From Fidelibacterota bacterium (GTDB taxonomy: Bacteria > Fidelibacterota > UBA2242), in assembly GCA_003527965.1 (NCBI GenBank), contig DPVY01000333.1, positions 1-6,010 on the forward strand: a stretch of 6,010 bases of DNA. The letters run 5' to 3'. Shown here piece by piece: positions 1-5,981 of this stretch. Position 1 is the stretch's first letter. Each line of letters opens with the position of its first letter. The translations under genes were made by a program, and so were the position numbers. The notes beneath the pieces are model-generated. The model was not told the DNA's origin, did no database searches, and was given only the letters and a program-made list of their open reading frames with translations.

Positions 1-803
1 ATGATATTCATACGCTTCACCTGGACAGCCTGTACGATAGATTCCGTCGTTGGTCTTCCCCATTCGAAAAATTGCTCGGCAACAGCCTGACTGATTTTAT
101 TTTCTGTTCTGAGATGTTCTATCCGGGACCATGAAGTACCACCGGCGCCGGCAATATCGATCCATTGTACGCCAATTTTTTGAAGCCGCCTGATTACATC
201 AGTAGAAAATCCAAATCCAACCTCTTTAACAATTACAGGATAGGGCAGGGTCTCTTTTAAAATTTCGATTGCCCTGCTGACGCCTTTAAAATGGGGTTCG
301 CCTTCGGGCTGGAGCGCCTCCTGAAGGGGATTTAAGTGGATCGAAATTGCATCAACCCGAATGTCTTTCAACAGTTTTAGCAATTTACTTGAATTAAAAT
401 CTTTGACCAACTGCGTGGCGCCGATATTCGCGATAATCGGAATATCCGGCGCATTTTCCCGCGCCACTGCATAGCTTTTAATCGCCTCCCGGCTTTCCAG
501 CGCCGGGCGTATACTGCCGAGCGCCAGGGCAATTTTTGACCGATTGGCGGCAATTGCCAGATCTTTATTGAGATCGGCGCCCTCCTGTTCTCCACCACTC
601 ATCGAACTAATCATCAAAGGGGATTGTAATTTATAGCCAAGAAATGTGGTTTGAATATTCACATCTTCGATGTCTATTTCCGGCAAAGCATTATGAATAA
701 AGGAGTAGTTTTCAAATCCTGTTGATGTTTCCTTAAAATTAATGTCCTGATTATGAACGATTTTTAAGTGTTCTTTTTTGCGATTGATTATTTTTTTTGT
801 CAC
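1..803 (-). CDS. fni: Type 2 isopentenyl-diphosphate delta-isomerase (FMN-dependent), C-terminus cut by window edge
   Basis: Interconverts isopentenyl and dimethylallyl diphosphate in the cytoplasm using reduced FMN, supplying isoprenoid building blocks. 267 codons are visible from a GTG start at 803; the family is usually about 330-360 residues, so the last 70-90 residues (including the C-terminal FMN phosphate-binding part) lie beyond base 1. Family motifs appear in order: RKKEHL (8-13), MISSMSGG (64-71), NIGATQL (126-132), HLNPLQE (156-162, with the Gln-Glu pair known to hold Mg2+), PEGEPHFKG (166-174), VIVKEVGFG (190-198), IDIAGAGGTSW (215-225) and WGRPT (248-252). The GTG is chosen because RKKEHL lies only seven residues in and there is no alternative start nearby. 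The Shine-Dalgarno region is weak and A-rich. It starts 21 bases after the dehydrogenase stop, so the two are probably co-transcribed. Identification is firm; no odd residues seen. Confidence 0.95.
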   Translation of the reverse strand, partial: MTKKIINRKKEHLKIVHNQDINFKETSTGFENYSFIHNALPEIDIEDVNIQTTFLGYKLQSPLMISSMSGGEQEGADLNKDLAIAANRSKIALALGSIRPALESREAIKSYAVARENAPDIPIIANIGATQLVKDFNSSKLLKLLKDIRVDAISIHLNPLQEALQPEGEPHFKGVSRAIEILKETLPYPVIVKEVGFGFSTDVIRRLQKIGVQWIDIAGAGGTSWSRIEHLRTENKISQAVAEQFFEWGRPTTESIVQAVQVKRMNI

Positions 804-824
804 GATTATTTTCTTTTTTTAAAT

Positions 825-1580
825 TTATTCCCGGTAAATGGCTAAAGGTCCCCAGGCCTGAAATGTCGGCATAACTTCAATTTGGTTGATATTGACATGC
901 TCCGGTGTATTGGCAATCCACCAGACAATATCAGCTATATCTCCGGCTGATAACGCTTTTGTGCCTTCATATACTTTTCCGGCGCATTCTTTATCGCCTC
1001 CAAATCTGACGAGAGAAAATTCTGTTTCGGCAATGCCTGGCTCAATATTCGTCACCCGTATTTTTTTCCCAAGCAAGTCAGCCCGCAGATTCCGGGAGAA
1101 TTGCTGGACGAAGGCTTTAGTCGCACCATAAACATTACCGCCCGGATAAGGCCAATTCCCGGCTATAGATCCAATATTAATAATCTGTCCGTGATTACGC
1201 TCTACCATTCCCGGTAAGACCGCCCGGGTACAATAGACCAGACCTTTTATATTCGTATCAATCATTGTATCCCAATCATCAAGATTGGCAGCGTCGGCGG
1301 GCTTTAATCCCAGAGCCAACCCGGCGTTATTGACCAACAGATCAATTTTTGAATACTCCGCCGGTAGCGAATCGATGACACTGAGCACCTTCTGACGATT
1401 CCGGACATCCAGTTCCAATGCTAAAACACCAGTTTTTTTCTCCAACTCCTTCTGAATATTTTTCAGCCGGTCGGCCCGACGCCCAACCAGAATAAGCCGC
1501 CAGCCGCCCTTGGCAAATCGTTCTGCGCAGCCTTTCCCAAAACCGGAGGTTGCCCCTGTGATAAAGACAGTTTTTGCCAT
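825..1580 (-). CDS. ydfG: NADP-dependent short-chain dehydrogenase, YdfG family
   Basis: Classical short-chain dehydrogenase/reductase of 251 residues. The closest remembered family is YdfG, which oxidises L-allo-threonine, L-serine and 3-hydroxy acids and reduces malonic semialdehyde with NADP(H). Visible: Rossmann cofactor motif TGATSGFG (8-15), GRR (33-35) whose arginines suit NADP rather than NAD, NNAG (84-87), catalytic Asn110, Ser138, Tyr151 and Lys155 (YGATK), then NIEPG (178-182). Stretches such as MIDTNIKGL, INIGSIAG and WPYPGGNVYGATKAF are highly typical of YdfG. An in-frame GTG at 1589 would add three residues, but it overlaps the likely ribosome binding site GGTGAG, so ATG at 1580 is preferred. 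It is the first gene of a leftward pair with the isopentenyl-diphosphate isomerase; no metabolic link between them is evident. The family call is strong; the true substrate is inference. Confidence 0.9.
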   Translation of the reverse strand: MAKTVFITGATSGFGKGCAERFAKGGWRLILVGRRADRLKNIQKELEKKTGVLALELDVRNRQKVLSVIDSLPAEYSKIDLLVNNAGLALGLKPADAANLDDWDTMIDTNIKGLVYCTRAVLPGMVERNHGQIINIGSIAGNWPYPGGNVYGATKAFVQQFSRNLRADLLGKKIRVTNIEPGIAETEFSLVRFGGDKECAGKVYEGTKALSAGDIADIVWWIANTPEHVNINQIEVMPTFQAWGPLAIYRE

Positions 1581-1584
1581 AATT

Positions 1585-1590
1585 CTCACC
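1585..1590 (-). promoter_or_regulatory. Ribosome binding site deciding the dehydrogenase start
   Basis: GGTGAG on the minus strand ends four bases before ATG at 1580. The GTG inside it (first base 1589) is in frame and would give a start three codons longer, but using it would leave no Shine-Dalgarno sequence, and the cofactor motif already sits at the usual distance from the ATG. Confidence 0.6.
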
Positions 1591-1650
1591 CTGAGTTTTT
1601 AATATCCAGCCCGTATCAGAAAATAAATACCGACTGTTTTGATCAGGGAA

Positions 1651-1679
1651 ATTTTACGGAAAAGTAACTCTCAAGTCAA
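1651..1679 (-). promoter_or_regulatory. Sigma-70-type promoter for the dehydrogenase-isomerase pair
   Basis: On the minus strand, TTGACT (1679-1674) is followed by exactly 17 bases and TAAAAT (1656-1651). Each hexamer is one mismatch from the consensus TTGACA and TATAAT. Transcription would start near 1644, leaving a leader of about 65 bases before the ATG at 1580. It lies in the 158-base divergent gap, oriented toward the leftward genes. This is seen directly; activity is inferred. Confidence 0.6.
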
Positions 1680-1691
1680 GGTTCATAACTG

Positions 1692-1697
1692 TATATT
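1692..1697 (+). promoter_or_regulatory. Possible -10 box for the rightward NAT-like gene
   Basis: TATATT lies about 40 bases before the ATG at 1739, in an AT-rich stretch. No convincing -35 hexamer is found 16-18 bases upstream, so this is weak. If real, the promoter region abuts the divergent leftward promoter, and one regulator could affect both. Confidence 0.25.
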
Positions 1698-1738
1698 GTG
1701 ATTTGGTTTTATCTGAAAACATACCTAACTTTTTTATT

Positions 1739-2575
1739 ATGAAGCCCGAACTGGACACAAAAAAACAAACCGCTGCCGCCGAATATTTTCTGAATATGCA
1801 CAATATTGATGACCGGAAACCATCTCTTGAGCAAGTATCAACAATATTAAGACATTTTTCCAATCTGCCTTATGAAAATTTAAGCAAGATCATCAAACTC
1901 AATCACAACTGGGCTGCCCACCATTTCCGGATGCCGGGCGAAGTTCTATCCGACCACGAACGTTTCAAACTTGGCGGCACCTGCTTTTCCCTGACATTTC
2001 TGCTAAAAAGCGTACTGGACTATCTCGGTTATGAAACCTATATAATTATGGCGGATATGAGAGCCGGTGAAAACAGTCACTGTGCCCTGGCGCTAAACCA
2101 GGACGGTAAGGAATATCTGCTTGATCCGGGATATTTATTATCGAAACCTCTGGAAATAAGTCCCTCACACAGCAATTTTCCCCTGTTCCTAACCCATAAT
2201 TCCGAAATCGACCGATTTTCACTCTGGACTCCCGGCGGTGAACAGATGAAATTACGATATACATTTGCCAAAGTCCCTACTGATATGGATGATTTTCAAG
2301 AACACTGGGAACGGTCGTTTCACTGGATGACCATGCACGGCATTTGCCTTTCCAAAAGAGATGAAACCGGGTTCATCTATCTTCATAATCACTATTTAAA
2401 ACGCGAAGGCTCCGACCTGACATATAAAGGCAAATTCCAGGAACAAATATCGGCAATTGCTAAAAGATATTTCAATATTCCCGAAGAGATTGTCAAAAAA
2501 GCCGAATCTGCCCTGCGAGACAATTTGTACTACGATAAAGAATTGGGCTATAAAGTTCCCAAATGGATTAAATAA
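1739..2575 (+). CDS. Arylamine N-acetyltransferase-like protein
   Basis: 278 residues, the usual length of the NAT family, which transfers acetyl groups from acetyl-CoA to arylamines or hydrazines through a Cys-His-Asp triad. The triad can be placed at Cys82 (in LGGTCFSL), His114 (NSHCALAL) and Asp129 (YLLDPGY). The His-Asp distance of 15 matches classical NATs (Cys69/His107/Asp122 in Salmonella). The N-terminal LPYENLSKI (43-51) matches the family's PFENL segment. The usual RGGxCxExN around the cysteine is here KLGGTCFSLT, so the arginine, glutamate and asparagine are lost; this is a divergent member and acyl donor or acceptor may differ. ATG at 1739 is preferred over an in-frame TTG at 1703, because the family N-terminus begins close to it; neither has a clear Shine-Dalgarno sequence. 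It is followed 20 bases later by the DUF4416 gene, probably in one transcript. The fold call is good; substrate unknown. Confidence 0.75.
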   Translation: MKPELDTKKQTAAAEYFLNMHNIDDRKPSLEQVSTILRHFSNLPYENLSKIIKLNHNWAAHHFRMPGEVLSDHERFKLGGTCFSLTFLLKSVLDYLGYETYIIMADMRAGENSHCALALNQDGKEYLLDPGYLLSKPLEISPSHSNFPLFLTHNSEIDRFSLWTPGGEQMKLRYTFAKVPTDMDDFQEHWERSFHWMTMHGICLSKRDETGFIYLHNHYLKREGSDLTYKGKFQEQISAIAKRYFNIPEEIVKKAESALRDNLYYDKELGYKVPKWIK

Positions 2576-2595
2576 ATATTCGGAAACCGTTTAAG

Positions 2596-3126
2596 ATGAA
2601 ACCGGAAATTGTCAAACCAGTCAAATATTTTGTGGGAGCATTATTTTCCTGTGAACCGCTGCTGGAAGAGTCCGTTAAATTACTAACAAGGCGGTTTGGT
2701 GTAATTGATCAGCAAAGCCAACCCTTTGCCTTCGACAATACAGACTATTACAATGCGGAAATGGGCGTACCGATTTTTCGGAAATTCTTTTCATTTGCCG
2801 ATTTAAAAACGCCTGATTACCTGGCTCAGGCAAAATTAATAACCAATCAGATTGAAGACAGCCTGACAGTTGACGCCCGGCGCAAAGTCAATCTCGATGT
2901 CGGTTATATGGATTATGATAAAGTCGTTCTGGCATCGGCAAAATATGGGATTAACAAAATCTATCTGAGCAGCGGGATTTATGCGGACATGGCTTTACAT
3001 TATGAAAAAGGAAATTTCACCCCCTACCCCTGGGCATTTGCGGATTTTAAACATTCTCAATATTACCCCTTTTTCCTGGAAATGCGGATAAAATATAAAC
3101 GACAGTTGAAAATTCAACCTGTCTAA
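2596..3126 (+). CDS. DUF4416 family protein
   Basis: 176 residues, no signal peptide and no membrane segment, so probably cytoplasmic. I recognise the DUF4416 pattern: KPVKYFVGALFS near the start (7-18), FAFDNTDYYNAEMG (44-57), a long conserved middle KLITNQIED (80-88), RRKVNLDVGYMD (95-106), LASAKYGINKIYLSSGIYADMAL (about 112-134) and PWAFADFK (145-152). Many family members, from memory, have NxDPGY and PWTYPDY here; this copy has DVGY and PWAFADF, so it is a somewhat divergent member. The biochemical function of the family is not known to me. ATG at 2596 has a weak GGAAA (2582-2586) upstream. The 20-base gap after the NAT-like gene suggests co-transcription and perhaps a shared role, which is inference only. 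Confidence 0.85.
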   Translation: MKPEIVKPVKYFVGALFSCEPLLEESVKLLTRRFGVIDQQSQPFAFDNTDYYNAEMGVPIFRKFFSFADLKTPDYLAQAKLITNQIEDSLTVDARRKVNLDVGYMDYDKVVLASAKYGINKIYLSSGIYADMALHYEKGNFTPYPWAFADFKHSQYYPFFLEMRIKYKRQLKIQPV

Positions 3127-3169
3127 TTAAAGCCGGTCTATAAATAGAATACTTTTTAATTCTCTCGTC

Positions 3170-3181
3170 ACGGTGCACCGT
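3170..3181. repeat. Perfect 12-base palindrome, possible operator
   Basis: ACGGTGCACCGT reads the same on both strands. It lies 30 bases upstream of the -35 box of the AMP nucleosidase gene. CGTC (3166-3169) and GACG (3187-3190) could extend it as a hairpin with a five-base bulge on one side. No T-run follows, so it is not a standard terminator. A dimeric regulator site is possible; there is no second copy in the window. Confidence 0.4.
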
Positions 3182-3211
3182 ATTGCGACGATAAACAGAT
3201 TGGCTGACACT

Positions 3212-3239
3212 TTGACAAAACGGTTTTAAATGATAACTT
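3212..3239 (+). promoter_or_regulatory. Probable promoter of AMP nucleosidase
   Basis: TTGACA (3212-3217) is a perfect -35 hexamer. Sixteen bases on comes a poor -10, TAACTT (3234-3239), but it is directly preceded by TGA, the extended -10 arrangement, which can compensate. The start site would be near 3246, giving a leader of about 30 bases before the TTG start at 3276. This suggests the nucleosidase can be transcribed separately from the NAT-like/DUF4416 pair. Confidence 0.45.
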
Positions 3240-3275
3240 ACTTATAAATAAAGATTATAGAAGGAATTAGAGATT

Positions 3276-4046
3276 TTGAAAACAAAAGATGACATAATCA
3301 GAAACTGGCTGCCGCGCTATACCGGCACGCCTCTGAATGAATTCGGCGAATATATTCTCCTCACAAATTTTTATAGTTACCTCCACTACTTTGCGGAACG
3401 GTTCGACGTGCCGATCACAGGAAAAGACAAACCAATGCAGACAGCCACGGCTGAAAATATCACGATTATCAACTTCGGTATGGGCAGCGCTATGGCAGCG
3501 ACCGTTATGGACCTGCTGGCTGCCGTTAAACCCAAAGCAGCGCTCTTTCTCGGGAAATGCGGCGGTCTCAAGAAAAAGATCAAAATCGGCGATTTGATCC
3601 TGCCCATTGCCGCTATCCGTGGTGAAGGCACCAGCAATGACTACCTGCCGCCCGAAGTCCCCGCCCTGCCCTCCTTTCGCCTGCAACAAGCCGTGTCGGC
3701 AATGATCAAAAAACACAAAGTCGATTACTGGACGGGCACGATCTATACTACTAACCGCCGGGTCTGGGAACATGATAAAAAATTTAAAGAATACCTGACG
3801 AAAATCAGAGCGGCGGGCATCGACATGGAAACGGCTACTATTTTCACCGTAGGGTTTATTAATAAAATTCCACACGGCGCGCTTTTGCTGGTTTCCGACA
3901 GCCCCATGGTCCCTGAAGGCGTCAAAACCGAAATCAGCGACAAACGGGTCACCGATACCTATGTAAAAAACCACCTGGATATCGGCATCGATGCTCTGCT
4001 GGAACTGGCTAATCTTGGAGAATCGGTCAAGCATATGCGGTTTTAA
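3276..4046 (+). CDS. amn: AMP nucleosidase, short Bacteroidetes type
   Basis: Hydrolyses AMP to adenine and ribose 5-phosphate in the cytoplasm, a purine salvage and AMP-control step. At 256 residues it is only the catalytic domain of the purine nucleoside phosphorylase/nucleosidase fold; E. coli Amn is about 480 residues with an extra N-terminal regulatory domain that is absent here. Visible motifs: RYTGTPLNEFGEYILLTNF (14-32), INFGMGSAMA (65-74), FLGKCGGLKKK (91-101), DLILPIAAIRGEGTSNDYLP (106-125), YTTNRRVWEH (157-166), GIDMETATIF (181-190; the Met-Glu pair is the ribose-binding signature) and VSDSP (206-210, Asp208 the likely general acid). The start is TTG; the encoded MKTKDDI fits the family N-terminus and AAGGA (3261-3265) lies ten bases upstream. 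An overlapping 276-codon reading frame on the opposite strand is a shadow. A single-gene unit with its own likely promoter. Confidence 0.95.
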   Translation: MKTKDDIIRNWLPRYTGTPLNEFGEYILLTNFYSYLHYFAERFDVPITGKDKPMQTATAENITIINFGMGSAMAATVMDLLAAVKPKAALFLGKCGGLKKKIKIGDLILPIAAIRGEGTSNDYLPPEVPALPSFRLQQAVSAMIKKHKVDYWTGTIYTTNRRVWEHDKKFKEYLTKIRAAGIDMETATIFTVGFINKIPHGALLLVSDSPMVPEGVKTEISDKRVTDTYVKNHLDIGIDALLELANLGESVKHMRF

Positions 4047-4073
4047 GGAAAGTCGATTGAGTGAGGAATTTTT

Positions 4074-4202
4074 ATGCCAGACCGCATTGATACTCAAAAG
4101 GTAAAAATCACTCTATTGATTATGGAAATTAAAATGGTTAATATCTTAAAGAATGAAATCAGACCCGGTCATGTGAGGGAATTAATAAAGGTGACAGATT
4201 GA
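4074..4202 (+). CDS. Possible small ORF of 42 residues, or a gene remnant
   Basis: ATG at 4074 opens a 42-codon frame ending TGA at 4200-4202. It has a good Shine-Dalgarno sequence, TGAGGA at 4062-4067, six bases upstream, and lies 27 bases after the AMP nucleosidase stop in the same frame. The product begins MPDRIDTQKVKITLL and ends RELIKVTD; it is basic, with a short hydrophobic patch (ITLLIMEI), and I recognise no family. After the TGA the same frame stays open to TAA at 4284-4286, including ATG at 4218 (22 codons, MGRVLKKITAITGKV...). That pattern would fit either chance or a decayed gene with a nonsense codon. The whole 292-base gap between amn and the next gene (4047-4338) otherwise holds AT-rich DNA with no clear terminator. 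Confidence 0.3.
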   Translation: MPDRIDTQKVKITLLIMEIKMVNILKNEIRPGHVRELIKVTD

Positions 4203-4325
4203 AAGAGAGAAACTGTCATGGGGAGGGTTTTGAAGAAAATCACAGCGATAACGGGAAAGGTCATTGCAAATATGTGTACAAAATAAGTTAACTAACCTTT
4301 TAATTTGCGATTCCTATTAATTGCA

Positions 4326-4331
4326 AAAGGA
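4326..4331 (+). promoter_or_regulatory. Ribosome binding site deciding the start of the secreted protein
   Basis: AAAGGA ends seven bases before ATG at 4339. The reading frame also has TTG at 4321, six codons earlier, but that lies upstream of this site and would put DLK charges ahead of the signal peptide. ATG at 4339 is therefore the start. Confidence 0.75.
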
Positions 4332-4338
4332 TCTAAAA

Positions 4339-5811
4339 ATGTTTATTCGACAAAAAGAATTTTTTATTCTGACGGTAGTGGCTGTTTTCAGTTTGGCAGT
4401 AACAACTGTTACAGCCCTGGCAAACCCCAAATGTTCAGAATTTCCCATTGCGGTTGGGGATTATAGTACATTTGCAGGAGCCGCAGCCTATGACGGCACA
4501 AACTATTTAGTATGTATCCAGGAAGATAGTAATATTTCTGCCCAGTTGGTATCTCAAACTGGTCGTTTAATTGGCTCCAGGATTTCAGTAGGCCGGGCTG
4601 GCACTCCTTTTCCTGATGGAGGAGCTTGTGTGGCATTTGACGGGACAAACTATCTTATGGTATGGGCTGACGCTGACCTCTACCAAAATGGTGATATCTA
4701 TGGACAATTCATAGCCCCGTCAGGTAACCTGGTAGGAACTCCCTTCCCTATAGCTGCGACTGCTGAGGATGAAGAGTGTGCACGGATTGCCTTTGGCGAT
4801 AATACTTATATGGTGATATGGTCGAAAAATGACATCATCCTGGGGCAACGCGTGGACACATCGGGAAACTTATCAGGTGAAACAATCCAGATAAATACCG
4901 TCAGTTCCAGACGCGATTTTGCTATAGCCTTTGACAGAGCAAACTATTTAGTGGTTTGGGTTGAAAAAATCCCCGAAACAGATATAAGTATTTATGGTCA
5001 GTTAGTAAGTGAGCAAGGCGCCTTGGTAGGCACAAAGTTTTTGATAGATGGCAGTTCATACCCCAGTGACAATCCAGTAGCAATTTGTTTTGACGGCTCA
5101 AGATATATGGTAGCCTTTCATGAGGAGATAAACAACGAATTTCATCTATTTGCCCGTTTTGTGACCACCTCTGGCACTGTTGCCGAAAGAATTACCATCA
5201 GTGATGCCGCTGGAACTCAGCACTTTCCTTCTATAGCCTTTGATGGGACTAACTACCTAATAACCTGGACCGCTGGTTTAGATTTAGGGACTCCAGATAT
5301 TTATTCTATGGGAAGGTTTTTTAATACTTCTGGTATTCCGGTTGATACCGTATTTACCATCTTTGGTCCATTGGGTGATAAAATTCCCATTTTCACAGGG
5401 ACGGGTTTTGGAGATTACCAATACTTAGCAGTTACTACGAGAGGAATTGTTACTATAGAGGGCTCCGAGATTACTGATGGCGATGTCTACGGCACATTTA
5501 TTCAACCATACACTACTGGAGTAGAAGAAAAGCCGAGTGACAGATTATCAGATTTTAGATTACAGCAGAATTATCCCAATCCGTTCAATCCCACGACTAC
5601 AGTAAATTATTCAGTTTCTAAAACGAGTTTTGTTACAATCAAAGTTTATAACTTAGCGGGTAAAGAAGTAGCAACTTTATTAAATGAAGAAAAACTACCG
5701 GGAAATTACAAGATGGAATTTAATGCCAACAATCTTCCGAGTGGAATTTATTTTTACCGTATGCAGAGCGGCTCATTTACAGATACGAAAAAATTTATTT
5801 TACTCAGGTAG
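4339..5811 (+). CDS. Secreted seven-repeat beta-propeller-like protein with T9SS type A sorting domain
   Basis: 490 residues, predicted to be exported and then handled by the type IX secretion system (outer surface or released). A signal peptide is clear: positive start (MFIRQK), hydrophobic core 8-24, and likely cleavage after ALA28. Residues about 48-391 carry seven copies of a repeat with core FDGTNYLVVW at 51, 100, 152, 198, 251, 301 and 357, each followed by a DIYGQxV-like strand and an SGxLVG turn; seven units of 46-56 residues suggest a seven-bladed propeller. The last copy (FGDYQYLAVT) is the most worn. Residues 408-490 form the sorting domain: LQQNYPNPFNPTTTVNYS, then VYNLAGKEVATLL, LPSGIYFYRM and terminal KKFILLR. 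No enzyme motif is visible, so a binding or surface role is inference. The gene appears monocistronic and more AT-rich, by eye, than the genes to its left. Confidence 0.92.
   Translation: MFIRQKEFFILTVVAVFSLAVTTVTALANPKCSEFPIAVGDYSTFAGAAAYDGTNYLVCIQEDSNISAQLVSQTGRLIGSRISVGRAGTPFPDGGACVAFDGTNYLMVWADADLYQNGDIYGQFIAPSGNLVGTPFPIAATAEDEECARIAFGDNTYMVIWSKNDIILGQRVDTSGNLSGETIQINTVSSRRDFAIAFDRANYLVVWVEKIPETDISIYGQLVSEQGALVGTKFLIDGSSYPSDNPVAICFDGSRYMVAFHEEINNEFHLFARFVTTSGTVAERITISDAAGTQHFPSIAFDGTNYLITWTAGLDLGTPDIYSMGRFFNTSGIPVDTVFTIFGPLGDKIPIFTGTGFGDYQYLAVTTRGIVTIEGSEITDGDVYGTFIQPYTTGVEEKPSDRLSDFRLQQNYPNPFNPTTTVNYSVSKTSFVTIKVYNLAGKEVATLLNEEKLPGNYKMEFNANNLPSGIYFYRMQSGSFTDTKKFILLR
4480..5511 (+). repeat. 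Seven tandem protein repeats within the secreted protein gene
   Basis: The repeat is clear in protein but diverged in DNA. Core units in order: YDGTNYLVCI, FDGTNYLMVW, FGDNTYMVIW, FDRANYLVVW, FDGSRYMVAF, FDGTNYLITW, FGDYQYLAVT. Spacing between cores is 49, 52, 46, 53, 50 and 56 residues. Synonymous codons differ between copies (for example GACGGCACA, GACGGGACA, GATGGGACT for DGT), so the duplications are old and do not reflect recent slippage. Confidence 0.85.
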
Positions 5812-5813
5812 AA

Positions 5814-5832
5814 TCATCTGACCGCAGGATGA
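5814..5832 (+). terminator. Weak hairpin just after the secreted protein gene
   Basis: TCATCTG and CAGGATGA can pair around an ACCG loop, giving seven base pairs with one bulged G. It begins three bases after the TAG stop. The downstream bases contain only a short TTT, so it would be a poor intrinsic terminator; position is the main argument. Confidence 0.3.
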
Positions 5833-5909
5833 TATAGTTTCTGTTCGTGAATAATAAAAAGATATATGTAGTTTTTGGTAAACTTAAAAGTCCGTGTATT
5901 TATGCCCTT

Positions 5910-5928
5910 TGGCGGCTTATAACCGCCA
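5910..5928. repeat. Inverted repeat, GC-rich hairpin
   Basis: TGGCGG (5910-5915) and CCGCCA (5923-5928) form a perfect six-base-pair stem around a CTTATAA loop. No T-run follows on the plus strand (AGCGTCAG), so rho-independent termination in that direction is unlikely. It lies between the secreted protein gene and the putative insertion sequence end, and may be a processing/termination hairpin or a structured target next to which the element inserted. Confidence 0.4.
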
Positions 5929-5958
5929 GCGTCAGAGCGAATTAATGTACAATAACCT

Positions 5959-5981
5959 GGATTCAAGTGTTAAGTGCAACA
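5959..5981. repeat. IS30-like terminal inverted repeat (one end only)
   Basis: GGATTCAA followed by GTGTTAAGT and GCAACA. Read on the other strand it is TGTTGCACTT, six bases, TGAATCC, a form common at IS30-family ends. The partner repeat is not in the window, so the call rests on motif and spacing. Confidence 0.4.

Noticed and set aside
377..598. A 73-codon minus-strand frame inside the isomerase gene
   Set aside because: It lies in a different frame from the isomerase, whose motifs are continuous through the same bases.
2046..2271. Two overlapping minus-strand frames of 64-72 codons opposite the NAT-like gene
   Set aside because: No family resemblance and no ribosome binding site; they lie opposite the His-Asp active-site segment of the NAT-like protein.
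3146..3163. AT-rich hairpin AGAAT/ATTCT after the DUF4416 gene, considered as a terminator
   Set aside because: Only five AT-rich pairs, the T-run is in the loop instead of after the stem.
3267..4097. A 276-codon open frame on the minus strand across the AMP nucleosidase gene
   Set aside because: It is longer than the real gene but its product (rich in F, D, H and R, no recognisable motif) is the mirror of a strongly conserved nucleosidase on the plus strand.
4200..4202. In-frame TGA considered as a selenocysteine codon
   Set aside because: No recognisable selenoprotein family around it, no clear insertion hairpin directly downstream, and the ORF itself is doubtful.
4276..5955. Similar short strings TGTACAAAATAA (near 4275-4286) and TGTACAATAA (5946-5955) flanking the secreted protein gene, considered as a direct repeat or target duplication
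   Set aside because: Too short, AT-rich and imperfect to distinguish from chance; neither abuts a recognisable element boundary on both sides.
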